This document shows, piece by piece, positions 33,300 to 44,398 of a DNA stretch of 64,000 nt. Source of the DNA: Ophioderma brevispina (Eukaryota; Echinodermata; Ophiuroidea; Amphilepidida; Ophiodermatidae). How positions within the stretch are numbered: position 1 is the first letter of the stretch; the number at the start of each line of letters is the position of its first letter. The position numbers and the translations under genes are program-made. The stretch spans positions 1 through 64,000 of the forward strand of contig JAMKCH010058063.1 of the NCBI GenBank assembly GCA_023653785.1, in the 5' to 3' direction. A model generated the notes under the pieces. The model saw only the letters and a program-made list of their open reading frames with translations. It did no database searches and was not told where the DNA came from.

Positions 33300-33955
33300 C
33301 AAATTGTACAAAGAAAATCTGTTTCGCAAAATATCACCTCCTACTATAGGTGTATTTGTGAACAGATTTCATAAGTACTAAATAACTACATCAACTCTAC
33401 CCTCATGCAAACAATCGTTTTTTAAAATGAAAGGGTATTGAAGAAGAAGAAGCATTGAACAAGTCAAGCATCAAATATTTCAGTGGAAATAAACCAACAA
33501 AATCGTTTCCGCAAAATATCCCTCCATATTAGGACTTGCCTGAATTTTGCGAAACAGATTTCATAAGCACTAAATCAACTGTACCCTCCTGCCAAACAAT
33601 CGTTTAAATAAAGGTATTTGACGAAGAGAAATATTGCACATAATCAAAACATCAAATATTTCAATGGAAATCTACATCACAAAAATTGTTTCGCAATATA
33701 TATCACCTCCTATATAGACCTGATATTTTGACGGAAGAAGAAGCATTGCATAAGTCAAACATCAAATATTTCAGTGAAAATTCTACAACAAAATCGCTTT
33801 CGACCAAAAATATCACCTAGGACCTGTATTTTGCGAAACAGATTTCATAAGCACCAAATAACTACATCAACTGTTTACCCTCATGCAAACAATCGTTTAA
33901 ATGAAAAAACAAAAAAAACGGTATTTGACGAAAGAAGCTTTTAAAAAAGTCAAAG
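33300..33955 (+). repeat. Tandem ~190-bp monomers with internal palindrome
   Basis: Each monomer has ATTTCAGTGGAAAT.TACCAACAAAA, then TCTGTTTCGCAAAATATCA...TATAGG...TGATATTTTGCGAAA CAGA (a ~58-bp palindrome), CATAAGCACTAAAT, CCCTCATGCAAACAATCG and ATGAAAGGTATTTGACGAAGAAG. About four monomers, several truncated, are visible. The 60- to 70-residue frames in the area are chance. Confidence 0.72.
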
Positions 33956-33971
33956 GGGCCAGTGTTGGAGC

Positions 33972-34183
33972 GAGTCCGTACTCATGAGTGAAGGCCGAGT
34001 CCGAGTCCATCAGCGTCGAGTCCAAGTCCGAGTCCATGGGCTTGAGGTCCGCGTCACAAGGTGTCTGAGTCCTGAGTCATGGGACTGCGTCCGAGTCCGA
34101 GTCCAGCAGTCTGAGTCCGAGTCCAGTGAGTCCGGAGGAGTCCAGTGAGTCCGAGTCCAAGTCCGAGAAGTGGGCTTGAGTCT
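33972..34183 (+). repeat. GAGTCC word array
   Basis: GAGTCC and CGAGTCC recur every 6-20 bases (GAGTCCGAGTCCA is the usual doublet), mixed with CATGGG, CAGTGAG and GGCTTGAG. It is a degenerate hexamer-based minisatellite present at the same position in copy 2 (42665-42860) and again at 48406-48570. Confidence 0.8.
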
Positions 34184-34888
34184 GGCTTGTGAACTAATTC
34201 CGACACCTAAATAGTGCTAATTACACATTATAGTGGGATGAGGAAAATTACTAACAGGAGTTATGCAACGTCGTGTAAGCGCAATAAGCAGCACAGATGA
34301 TTACTTTGACCAATTTATTTTTCAAATAACATGTATTGTGGTCAAAAATGCATTACCCGTTAGTGATCACTAGTCAAATACCAGAAAAAATTTACATAAA
34401 GTTATTTTATTTCAAAAAATTGCAATTTACATTATAATCAGAATTCTCTTAATTTCAAGCCTTTCTTGAAAATTCAAGTTTCTATATAGCTCTTAGTTCA
34501 TGCTAACCTATGTGCGGCTTTTATAACATGCGTTCTCTGATTGGGCAATTACGGCGGAATATTATTTACACATACAAATAAATATTATGTACGAATCTAG
34601 ACGCATAACCCCCGCCAGCCGCGCGCAGTGGCTGTCTGTACAGAATGCTAAAACTAAAACGGGGATCCGTCTGCTCATTACGGCCCCGGAACGGGTATGT
34701 AGCCGGCTGACGATGTTTTCAGTTTGTAGACGTATGGACCCATTTTTTTCACTTCATGCGGGGACAATGAATATTAATTATTAAGAACAATATACAGATG
34801 TTGAATCTTTAAAAAGGAATTTTATTATGGGAATACAGCCAATTTTTTTGATTGGTTTTATATTTTGCTTCCCTAGCAGAATTTTTTA

Positions 34889-35325
34889 TGTCAAATATGT
34901 ACTCAAGTGTATCAAAAAATATGTTTTAATCGCTTTTGATACAAATTTGATATAACAAAACTATGTCAAATAGTTTTTGACATATATTGAGTGTATCAAA
35001 TATGTGTCTAAAAAATTTCGAAGGTGTCCAAAATTATGCAAATTGAACTAGATTTTCTTACAACATGTCTATGTCAAATGTGCTTATTGAAAAGCATGCA
35101 GTGTCAAAATTGTGTCAAAATGTATCAAATTGGACTTTGTTTTTTTATGCCAGTTAATGTGTCAAAATATGTCAAATAAGACTTAAGATTTTTAAAAAAA
35201 ATTACTATGTCAAAATTATGTCAAATTTTACTTAGAACATTTTTTAAAAGTTCCATGTGTCAAAATGTCTCAAATCAAACTTAGTATTTTTCTGAATTAT
35301 CAAATTATGCCAAATTTACTTAGCT
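34889..35325 (+). repeat. TGTCAAA word cluster
   Basis: By my count TGTCAAA occurs ten times in about 380 bases, with TTTGACA once, spaced irregularly and followed often by ACTTAG. The spacing has no fixed period. It starts where copy 1 of the composite repeat stops matching copy 2. Confidence 0.7.
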
Positions 35326-35399
35326 TTACAAATAGTGTAGGCGCTCTGAGGGGAGTTAATGTACATGACTCGATTTTAGAAATACCATGCATTTTCTGT

Positions 35400-35830
35400 T
35401 TTTTTTAAAAAATATTTTATGACCAAGGCCTTCCAAATGTCTTGGGTATTAAAATCAGACTGTGGTACATTAATTTAAATGCAGCAAATCTGTGATTGCT
35501 GGTTGACTCCCATAGGTGCCAATTGGCTAAAGTAATAAAATCAAAGTTTTTTTTTCAATGTAATCATATACATTTTGGATTATGTGACAGGTATAGACTG
35601 CAACACTTTTTGGACCAAAACTAATTGCCCTTAGGTAACATTTTAAAACAAGACCATCCATTTGCTTAGTTTTAACCCAAAATCTATGCCAAATTGGGAG
35701 CATATATCAAAGTTTTCACGCTCGGATTACCCATTATCGTAAGTAGAGCTATAAAATGCCCAAAAGTGTTGTATCATTGGGGTGTTCTAAGTAATCCATT
35801 TTCAAATTATTATTAAGGGCTTATCTATTA
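35400..35830 (+). repeat. Left half of a widely spaced inverted repeat
   Basis: ATCTATGCCAAATTGGGAGC, GTAGAGCTA, TTTTTTTCAATG and AATTGGCTAAAGTAATAAA occur inverted near 38530-38790 (GCTCCCAAATTGGCATAGAT, TAGCTCTAC, TTGAAAAAAA, AATTACTTTAGCCA). The two halves bracket the LINE remnant at 36190-37150. Confidence 0.6.
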
Positions 35831-36189
35831 TTACTCATAGGTCCCACCAATGTAACCCAAATATCACCCCACACCTAAGCAAAAGGTAAAGGCAATTTTG
35901 CAAAAATGGACATGTACTAAAGGCAAATATCAAATGATTTTTTTCTTTTAGATGTTTGAATGTTACTGACTGTACGTACATATGACTTAACACCAATGAA
36001 TTTATTAATACATTTCTCATGTTTTTGGATTTGTGATACTTAATACTTTAGTACATAATCCATTTTGCAAGCACATGGGCCTTTGCTCAAGAGTTTGTTA
36101 TCTTGTACATATTGGATAATTTCTCCCTACATACTTGAGCTGAGGTTTTTTTCAAATTGCATTTGTTTTGCACACCCCACAACAAACAA

Positions 36190-37150
36190 AGGATACTCGT
36201 ATTGTTAATGGTAATTGTAAAATGGGGTTTCGCGCTGAAAACACTCAACCAACTTCCCACCTCCTGGCCTTACGAAGACTTCTTGAAGGAATCAAGGACA
36301 AAAATCTTGACTGTGTCTCACCTTGTAATAGAGCTTTCAATAAAGGCCTTCGATTCAGTGCACCGAGGTAAAATTGCTCAAGAATTCTCACTGCTATGGG
36401 ATTCAAATGCTATTGTTGAGCAATTAACATCATGTCCAGTGGCACAAAGCATTGTTCTATCCCAATGGGTGAAACTGTAGGCCTTTGAGATTTTTAAGCA
36501 GGAGTGGCGCCCAGGCGATACTTTAGCACCATATCTATTCCTCATTGTGCTAGACTATGTGATGAGAAATGGGCAATCATAGGAAGACAATTAACCTGCT
36601 GGGCTTCACATACACCACATAGAAGTCGAAGGCACCCTGCAGAGGTCATTACTGACCTAGATTTTGCAGACGACACATTGCCTTGCTATCTGACACACTA
36701 CAACAAGCTCAAGACTTATGCCAGGTTTGAGAGTGCTTTGCTGCAACATTGGTCTTATGATGACTGCCGTTCTACATAAATTCAATGGGCATATAATATC
36801 AAATCGAGGATCAGGCGATGTCACGCTGTCCACAATAGAAGGGGAGCCTACTAGACCAGGTTCAGGACTTCCAATACCTTGGTTCTTGGTTGGATGAGTC
36901 AGGAAAGGATTTTCATGTCCCGGAAAGCCCCTGCATGGAAAGCTTGTAATAAGATGCGTACTCTCTGGAAATCTAACTTACCAGAATCTAAAGAATTAGC
37001 TTTCTTCTTTCGTGCTGTTGTTGAAAGTATTCTACTCGATGGGCATAACGATGGACAACTCACAGAACACCTTGAGGAGCGCCGGCTATAGATGGTGCTA
37101 TACCAGACTTTTAATGAGTGTACAAACCTCATACTGGAGAGCTCACCCCT
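36190..37150 (+). mobile_element. Non-LTR retrotransposon reverse-transcriptase remnant
   Basis: Reading across several frames one sees ALRRLLEGIKDKNLDCV (36268-36315), AFDSVHR (36346-36366, catalytic-Asp motif A region), DTLAPYLFLIVLDYVMR (about 36517-36565), DLDFADD (36657-36674, the catalytic motif C), FQYLGSWLDES (about 36867-36898) and ACNKMRTLWKSNLPES (36940-36990). This order is that of a LINE polyprotein from the reverse-transcriptase palm to the thumb. Frameshifts and stops separate the blocks, so it is a pseudogene. The endonuclease domain is absent. Clade assignment would need a tree. Confidence 0.82.
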
Positions 37151-37307
37151 AGGCCTCGGGAGTAATATATGGGGGATTTACCCAAACTGTCTAATATTGA
37201 GAGGTCGAACGCCTGAATTAACATTCAAAGCTCTAAAGAGATGAGAAAAAGGAATTTGTTTTATTACATAATGACAGAAGAACTTGCCAAGCCCCACTAG
37301 TGGTTTT

Positions 37308-37516
37308 TGAGTGGAACTTGAGTGAAAATACAGAATCCCACTCAAACCCCACACAAATCCCACTCAACCCACTCATCGCTAAAAATCACTAATCTGACCA
37401 TGCCTATGATGTCCCCAACTCATTTTGGTTTAGCTCACTCAATCCCACGTTAAGACCCACTCGTCCCACTCGTCCCACTCGAGTGAATTTTGAGTGAACA
37501 TGAGTGAATCACTCAA
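37308..37516 (+). repeat. CACTC/GAGTG word cluster
   Basis: CACTC occurs eight times (often CCCACTC) and GAGTG five times within about 210 bases; the GAGTG copies lie at both ends and CACTC in the middle, giving an overall inverted layout. Spacing is irregular. Confidence 0.65.
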
Positions 37517-37749
37517 TTTTGGCAAACTTCTGTCCTAAAGATCTGCACCAAAATTGATTTTTTTATTGAAGATGGTATTAACTTCATATTTGGGCATAGG
37601 ATCTTGGGGACCAAAAAACAAAAAATAAAAAAAAATCACCTAATTTTGCAATGTTTAATTGGCGGCCATCTGGTTTTTAGGTGTCGGATTTTCAAAGAGT
37701 TACCCAAAAGTTATAAATGCTATAAGCCTATTTTTTTTAAATGAAAGAT

Positions 37750-37915
37750 AAAAGGTAAACTTAAAAAGTATGGAGTTAGTTTTTTTTTATTTTTTTAAAC
37801 ATTTTTTCAAAAAGCAAAACGAAAGCAAAAATTTGGTGTTTTTGACCCAAAATGACCCCCAAAAAATTGAGACAAAAATTTAAAAAATTAACTCCATACT
37901 TTTTTTTTTTACAAA
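37750..37915. repeat. Small inverted repeat rich in A and T runs
   Basis: AAAAAGTATGGAGTTA.TTTTTTT (37767-37792) is mirrored by AAAAAATTAACTCCATACTTTTT (37880-37905). It is non-coding. Confidence 0.6.
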
Positions 37916-38459
37916 TTCCAAATTACCTTCTGTGACCATTGAGCCCAATCCAGTGAAAAATGGCGTACATTCAACTCTTTTGAAGAGGTAAAAGCGAATT
38001 TTGAAATCAAGGCATTTTTAGTATAAAACACTTTTTTAATTATGTATGCAAATTAAGGTCGCTATGATAACTTCTGACTATACAGTTAGCAACATTTGAA
38101 TTATTAATAATTAATGTCACTTTATTCCCAATGATACCTATACTTTTAATATGATTTTTAAAGATATTTTTACCATATCGGCCGCTTGAAAACCATAAAA
38201 TCATAGTCAACCATACAAAAAAAATTTCACAGCTTGGAAACAATAAACAACATAACAATATTCATGCAAAGCGGTTGACACGTCGCATTTGTTTGCTGTA
38301 ACTTTGGAACAGAAGGTCCGATTGAGTGGGAACAAGCATTTGGAGCAATAAACTTTGCTCTGTTATTAAACAAAACATTAGATAAGTCATATTTAAGATG
38401 TTTTGTGGCATGATCTTCCCTTAATATGGTTTATATTTGTTATATGGACCCTATGAGAT

Positions 38460-38805
38460 AACAGGGGCCCTTGATCAATTTTTAAAATACGGTACTTAGA
38501 GTCTATGATAAACTTTTGTCCTGTTTTGTAGCTCTACCGATACAATCTCTGGTTAATTTAATTTCTTTCTAGCTTTAGAACTTTGATTTGCTCCCAAATT
38601 GGCATAGATGTAGTTAAAACTAACACTGATGGTCTTTTTTACAACTTTAAACCTATTAAGGGAAATGAATTATGCCCAAGATGTGTTGTACCATGTAGTC
38701 TGATATTCAGCAAAATCAAACATATCATTCATAGATGCCTACAATGAGTTTCATTGAAAAAAATTTAATTACTTTAGCCATCTTGTCCATCTATGGCGTC
38801 ACAGA
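38460..38805 (-). repeat. Right half of the inverted repeat that brackets the LINE remnant
   Basis: This is the reverse-complement counterpart of 35400-35830, diverged by substitutions and indels; the best-kept block is around 38590-38650. Confidence 0.58.
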
Positions 38806-40069
38806 TGTGTTCCATTTAATTACTGATACCACATCTGATTTTAGTAGTTTTTATAGTACCCATCTTTTTTGAAGGACTAGTACATATATAACAGAAAAAA
38901 GCAGGTAAATTTCTAAAAGAGTTATACACAAATTTCCCCAATGAGGCCTGTACTACCAGTGATTTGACACTGTTGACCTTAAGGATTTTTGAGGGCTCTT
39001 GAGAACTGGCCACCTGGAAGTAGAGGCAAATTCAAATATGGCAGCTAACAGACATGACAGTTACAGGTTTATGAATGCTGAAAGTAATTAACAACTTGTG
39101 TGTCTCTAACAAGCATGGAAATATGCAAGTGGGAATCTGTGTAACAGGATGAAGCCTAGCCCACAAGCCAGTATGAGGAAAATCAGGTTTGCATATTATA
39201 TAAGCAAAAAAGGAAGCTACGTAATGATGTGTGAAGTGAAGGGTGCAGAATTTGGCACCCATACTTGAACAGTGTAAGCAGTAGGCCGATCGAGAGACCA
39301 AATTTTATGGTTTGAGGCAAAGTACCTTAAGTAATTGCTAGATAGAATTTTATGACTACTGGGATACGGGTTTACCCTAGCACTTCCTGAGAGGTTATAG
39401 AAATTATAAGCATGCTTCAATAATAGTTTGCATTTCAAAATATGACAGCTTGTTCATGTTCTTTAAACAAGTAGCGATCAAAATACGCCGCGTACATAAA
39501 AATCATAGGTGACAATGCTAGAGTGGGGGATGGCAGTTGGTGGCTCCTTGGCTGGAATACAATAAATCAAGGGGGCTAAAGCAGGTGATGAGAACATAAT
39601 CAAACCAGTACACAATATTCATGAGTTTGAAAGAGTTTTGAATGTATAGCCTCTCAGAGAACTCTTGCGAAACTTTAATTAATATACAATATTACACGGT
39701 TTGAACTTAATAGTAAGGGCATAACAGAGGCTGATTAAAAAGAAAGAACGGATTTGGGCTGGCGACATGGCGAAAAAGCAAGAATTATGCCTCTTTAGCC
39801 TTATGCTTGATACTTTCTCATACGGTTACAATTATAGTCCGGATCATTTTGAAAACATAACTCTTAAGTATAATTATATAAACCGGCAAAAACAAACACC
39901 AACTTTTTTTAAACTGTTGGCAAACTGATGAGCGACACGAAAAGCAACTGTTTAAACTTATCGGGAGAAGAAGGGCCAAGTATAAAACAACAAAAACAAA
40001 TCAGGATGATTAGGAGGAGGAATTGTGGACGCAGTCAAGTTTTTGTAAAGGAGCTTTAATTAAAAAAAA
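38806..40069. other. Spacer without a supported gene
   Basis: Open frames of 65-89 residues at 38816-39438 (minus) show no domain or splice context. I see no tandem or inverted repeat. Confidence 0.4.
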
Positions 40070-42004
40070 AGTCATCTAGAAACTAAAGGATAGTGACAAA
40101 TGCTTATTTCCAAAGTGAGATGAATCAGATTTTTCGTTTTATGGAGTAAGCTTATTGCACAGTTATAAACAGTGCCATAGGATAACGTTTATAACAAAAA
40201 TTCAAGCATCCGGGAATTTTATAACAAAGTTGTGATTTTCTATATGATTATGAAGGACTTCGATTTTTGTTAGTTATTTCACACAGTGATAATTATGGAT
40301 AAGCATTATGAATAATGGCAAAAAACGTGATTTTTGTTTGAAAATGATGTGCCCTCATCTGGAAAATCTCTGAGTCAGCCTTTAAATGATTGCGTGGTTA
40401 CAGGAATCATATGTTAATTGAATGAAATGTTTCATTGTCAAAATTGAATGTTTTTTACGAGAACAGGTCTGAACAATTACACTTTTAGTTGAACACATGT
40501 GAATGTTTGTGGTTTGTAGGCCCATTTAGATTTTTTTTGGTTTTTCAAAAATGCTCCAAGGTTTTAGTCTGGCACTCCACGGATTCAAGAATCAACAGAT
40601 ATTGAAAACACTAATCTAATAACAATGGTTGATATTAGTTCCAATGAGTCGCTTTTAGCTGGACTAATAACTTGTGGCAAAGTCGGTTTTTACAATGTTC
40701 TCTCACACAACCCGCCATTTGTTATTTGAGCTTTGCTTTCAACACCGTTTTTACAGGTACACAAGATATTGTAGTTAATAAATATCTTCCAAAATATTTT
40801 ATTATGTCCAATCCCATTTTTGAAATTTGCAGAGAAAAAAATGGGAAAGCCAGTTTTTGACACACTATGTTAATTAAATGGGCATCTCCTTATCCTGCTG
40901 CTTGCCAGATGATTTAATGAGAAATTTGGCATAATTAAGCATGTTCAGATAGGGGAACGGGGACAAAAAGCGGTTAAAATTCGTTGTTTATACAGGTGTT
41001 AAAAGGTGAATGAATAGACAGTTCCTCCGGGTCCTAAGAATTAAAAGTATAGGTCAGCAGTCATTATGGGGGAAGTATTTATAATGATCCGATATGTTTC
41101 AAATTGGTTTCAAATGTTTCGTATGGGAATGTTAAAACAGGTACATAATAACACGAGAACAGAAGACAAGTCCAGGCCCCGATACAATGACAGTGTTATG
41201 CTGGACCTGTTTCTAAGTGTACCCTAAAAAACTGCGAAATGGTGAGAGCTGGGTTGAAAATCATGCTTGCTATCAATCAGATTAAGTATAAAATCTGTAA
41301 GAATATTAAAAAGGTGCCATTGATACTTTATTTCAATGACATACCAATACACAAGACAGGAAAACACCTGACCTCCAGTCCAGGGTCCATGCATGTGCAT
41401 GTTAGTCTTCACGGTCCGTAGCGCAAAAAAAAAACAAAAATGGGATAACTACCCTACTCTCTGTGACTGATCCGGGAGAGATATGAGATCGTCAAGCAGA
41501 ATGTTAGTGTTAAGGTCTTAGATGTTCAATTGAGGAGAATTTTAATATTGCTAAACTTTGTTCACCAGGATCAAATCCGAACCTTTGTTATTGCACCTAC
41601 AAACGAGGATGATATCCAAGGTTCCCCACAATATTGAACTTGAATGGACGGCATAAAGGAGAGCTCGCTGATTCTTTTATTGTAACCCCACTTGCCAGGG
41701 CCTCTGTTTTAAAAGTATCGTGTTTCAACGATGCATCTGCCCCGGCCCTTGCATTAGAGCACGCGCCAACACCTGAAATCAGAGCAAGGTCCACAAATCA
41801 ATAATTGTTCATAAGGCTTATGATATTTTGCGCAACGAAAAAAAAACAAACGAAACACAGATTTATTTTTAAGGTTGGAAGAGGTTGTAATTTTTAGCAA
41901 AAAATTGTAAACACACTGGGAGAGCAAATGTGGGGAATTGCAGGCTAAGGTTATGTTGACTCAAAAACTTAGTGAAAGTATTTCAGAAGAATCTTACGTG
42001 TATT

Positions 42005-42640
42005 TTAAATTCAATTTGTACAAAGAAACTCTGTTCGCAAAATATCACATCTATATAGGAGGCTGATATAATTTGCAAAACCATGTCATAAGTACTAAAT
42101 AACGACATAAAATCTACTAACCTGCATACAATCGTTTAAATGAAAGTTATTGACGAAGAAGAAGCATTGAAACAAGTCAAAGCATCAGATATTTCAGTGG
42201 AAATCAACCAACAAAATCTCGTTTCGCAAAATCACCTCATATAAGGACCTGATACTTTTGCGAAACAGATTTCATAAGACACTAAATCAACTGTTACCCT
42301 CATGCAAACAATAGTTTAAATGTAAGGTATTGACGAAGAAATTATTGCACAAATCAAAAACATCAAATATTTCAATGGAAATCTACCAACAAAAATCGTT
42401 TCGAAAAATATATATCACCTCCTATATAGGATGATATTTGACGAAGAGAGAATTGCATAGTCAAAACATCAAATATTCAGTGAAAATCTACCAACAAAAA
42501 TCTGTCGCACAAAATATCACCTCGGACCTATTTTGCGAAAACAGATTTCATAAGCACCCAATAAACTAACATCAACTGCTACCCTCATGCAAACAATCGA
42601 TTTAAATGAAAGGTATTTGACCGAAGAAGAAGCATTGAAA
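42005..42640 (+). repeat. Tandem ~190-bp palindromic monomers (copy 2)
   Basis: These are the same monomers as at 33300-33955, with TTCGCAAAATATCAC, CATAAG, CCCTCATGCAAACAAT and GAAGAAGAAGCATTG words. Confidence 0.7.
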
Positions 42641-42664
42641 AAGTCAAAGCCAGTTGTTGGAGCA

Positions 42665-42860
42665 AGTCCGGACTCATGAGTCCGAAGCTGAGTCCGAGTC
42701 CATCAGCTCCGAGTCCGAGTCCATCGGGTCTGAGTCCGAGTCCAAAGGTCGAGTCAGAGTTCATGGGGGAACTGAGTCCGAGGGGTTCCCCGGGTCCAGC
42801 AGGTCTAGTCCGAGTCCAGTGAGTCCGAGTCCAGGAGTCGAGGTCCAAGTCCAGCGATGT
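42665..42860 (+). repeat. GAGTCC word array (copy 2)
   Basis: Doublets GAGTCCGAGTCC separated by CATCAGCTC, CATCGGGTCT and similar spacers. Frames rich in ESESE (plus) or LGLGL (minus) here are translations of the hexamer. Confidence 0.8.
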
Positions 42861-44398
42861 GGGCTGAGGTCTGGGCTTGAAACTAATTCAGACACAAATC
42901 GTGCTACATTGTTTACAACCTTATAGTGGGATTGAAAATACTTTGACAGAGTTATGGCACACCCGTGTAGTGCAATAAGCGCACTACATGATACTTGGAC
43001 CAATAATTTTTCAAATTAACATTTATTTTTAATTTAAACGTTTTTTTTAAACAGAAAAAACTAATGTTACCAGAAATTAAATTTCATCACGTCTATTTTA
43101 TTCAAAAACATTTAAATTTAAATATAATCAGAATCTCTTTAATTTCAAGCCTTTTTTGAAAACTTCAGTTCTATGTAGCTGGTTTCATTGCTAACCTATG
43201 TGCGCTATAAACATGCGTCCCATAATTGGGCAATTACGCGAATAGATTTCAAAACAAATCACTAGTATGTACGAATCTAGACGCATAACCCCCGCAGCCT
43301 GCGCGTACAAGTGGCTGTAAGCCTGCCCCTTAAAACTAAAACGGGGATCCGTTTGCTCATTACAGTCCACGGTATAAGGGTATTTAGCCGGATGACTATG
43401 TTTTCAGTTGTAGACTTATGGACCCCTCTTTTTCACATTCATGGGCGGGGGACAATGAATATTTAATTAGTTAAAGAAAAGAGACAGATGTTGCTTTTGA
43501 ACTTAAAAGGAATTGTATTTGGAATAACAGCCAAATTTTTGGAGAAAAAATAAGATTGATTGGTTACTTATTTTCTAGGGGGACCATCAGGTAAACATGA
43601 CGTAAGTATTCCCTACATTGGAAAAAAAACAACAGATTATCGTCATCGTACGTCGGTTTTTGAATCAGTAGGGAAAGGTAATTTTGTAATGTTTAGACAT
43701 AAATAAACGGTTCTTTCTTTGGAAGAAATAATAGACACTTTGGGCAGGAGGGCTCATGTAAGACCTTGTTTTAACATAGTCGGATTATATATATCGGTCG
43801 CCCCGAAGAGCAAACTGATACGACAAGTGACCTAGGTACTGACACGCTGACACCAAACTATTTTCATCTCGTTACCGTTAGAACTACAATACGGCAAAGA
43901 TCAAGCATTCTGTATCTCCGTTGTCACAGCGTAATCGATCCAAGATGTGATGAGACTATACATGTGGTTCTGTTGTAAAGACTAGTTTCAATGCATTTGA
44001 TAGGTAGTAAGGACTATTTTCAATGGCAGTTCAAGTCTCGTGTTGTACTTTTCAAAGACCTACCTTACCAGCATCGGGGGTAAGCTAATCTTAAATGTTT
44101 TTCAACATGTTCAAAAATTCAAATCAATGCAAAATTAATGTCCTTAGTGATAGCCATGAAAAAGTAAAAGTAGCCGTGCGCGAATGTCTGTTGGCCACAC
44201 GTGACGTTATTGACCCCCTAACTCACTGAAAACAGAAACTGCTCTGCATATACGTATGAATGTCGCCAGGCGGTGCAGGCATCGTCCTCTAACTGATGGC
44301 GCACTACTAGCCACTAACCCTGATTAGCCAGGTGGTGCAGGAAGCCATTTCCCGGGCCTATTTCTGGAAATTTGACGACAAGTCGCATTCACATACAA

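Larger units (their letters stand above)
31370..34872 (+). repeat. Composite repeat R3, copy 1
   Basis: This 3.5-kb stretch is co-linear with 40070-43560. In order it contains the TTAA-MITE right end, an R1 arm (31965-32163), a unique middle, a tandem array of palindromic ~190-bp monomers (33300-33955), a GAGTCC array and a tail starting near 34200 that is also at 61822. No continuous reading frame or protein motif was found. The match to copy 2 is broken mainly by single-base insertions and deletions. The nature of the element (non-autonomous transposon or segmental duplication) is undecided. Confidence 0.75.
40070..43990 (+). repeat. Composite repeat R3, copy 2
   Basis: It follows copy 1 block for block to about 43560 (R1 arm at 40665-40868, palindromic monomers at about 42005-42640, GAGTCC array at 42665-42860) and then continues with sequence that matches copy 3 (61822-62530) to about 43990, so the full repeat is at least 3.9 kb. 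Differences from copy 1 are mostly one-base gaps. The left end is truncated inside the TTAA MITE. Confidence 0.75.

Noticed and set aside
33300..33955. Regularly spaced repeats that superficially resemble a CRISPR array
   Set aside because: Monomers are ~190 bp with conserved 'spacers', the genome is eukaryotic, and there are no cas genes.
42585..42926. Ser-Glu or Gly-Leu repeat proteins
   Set aside because: They are readings of the GAGTCC hexamer array in different frames.
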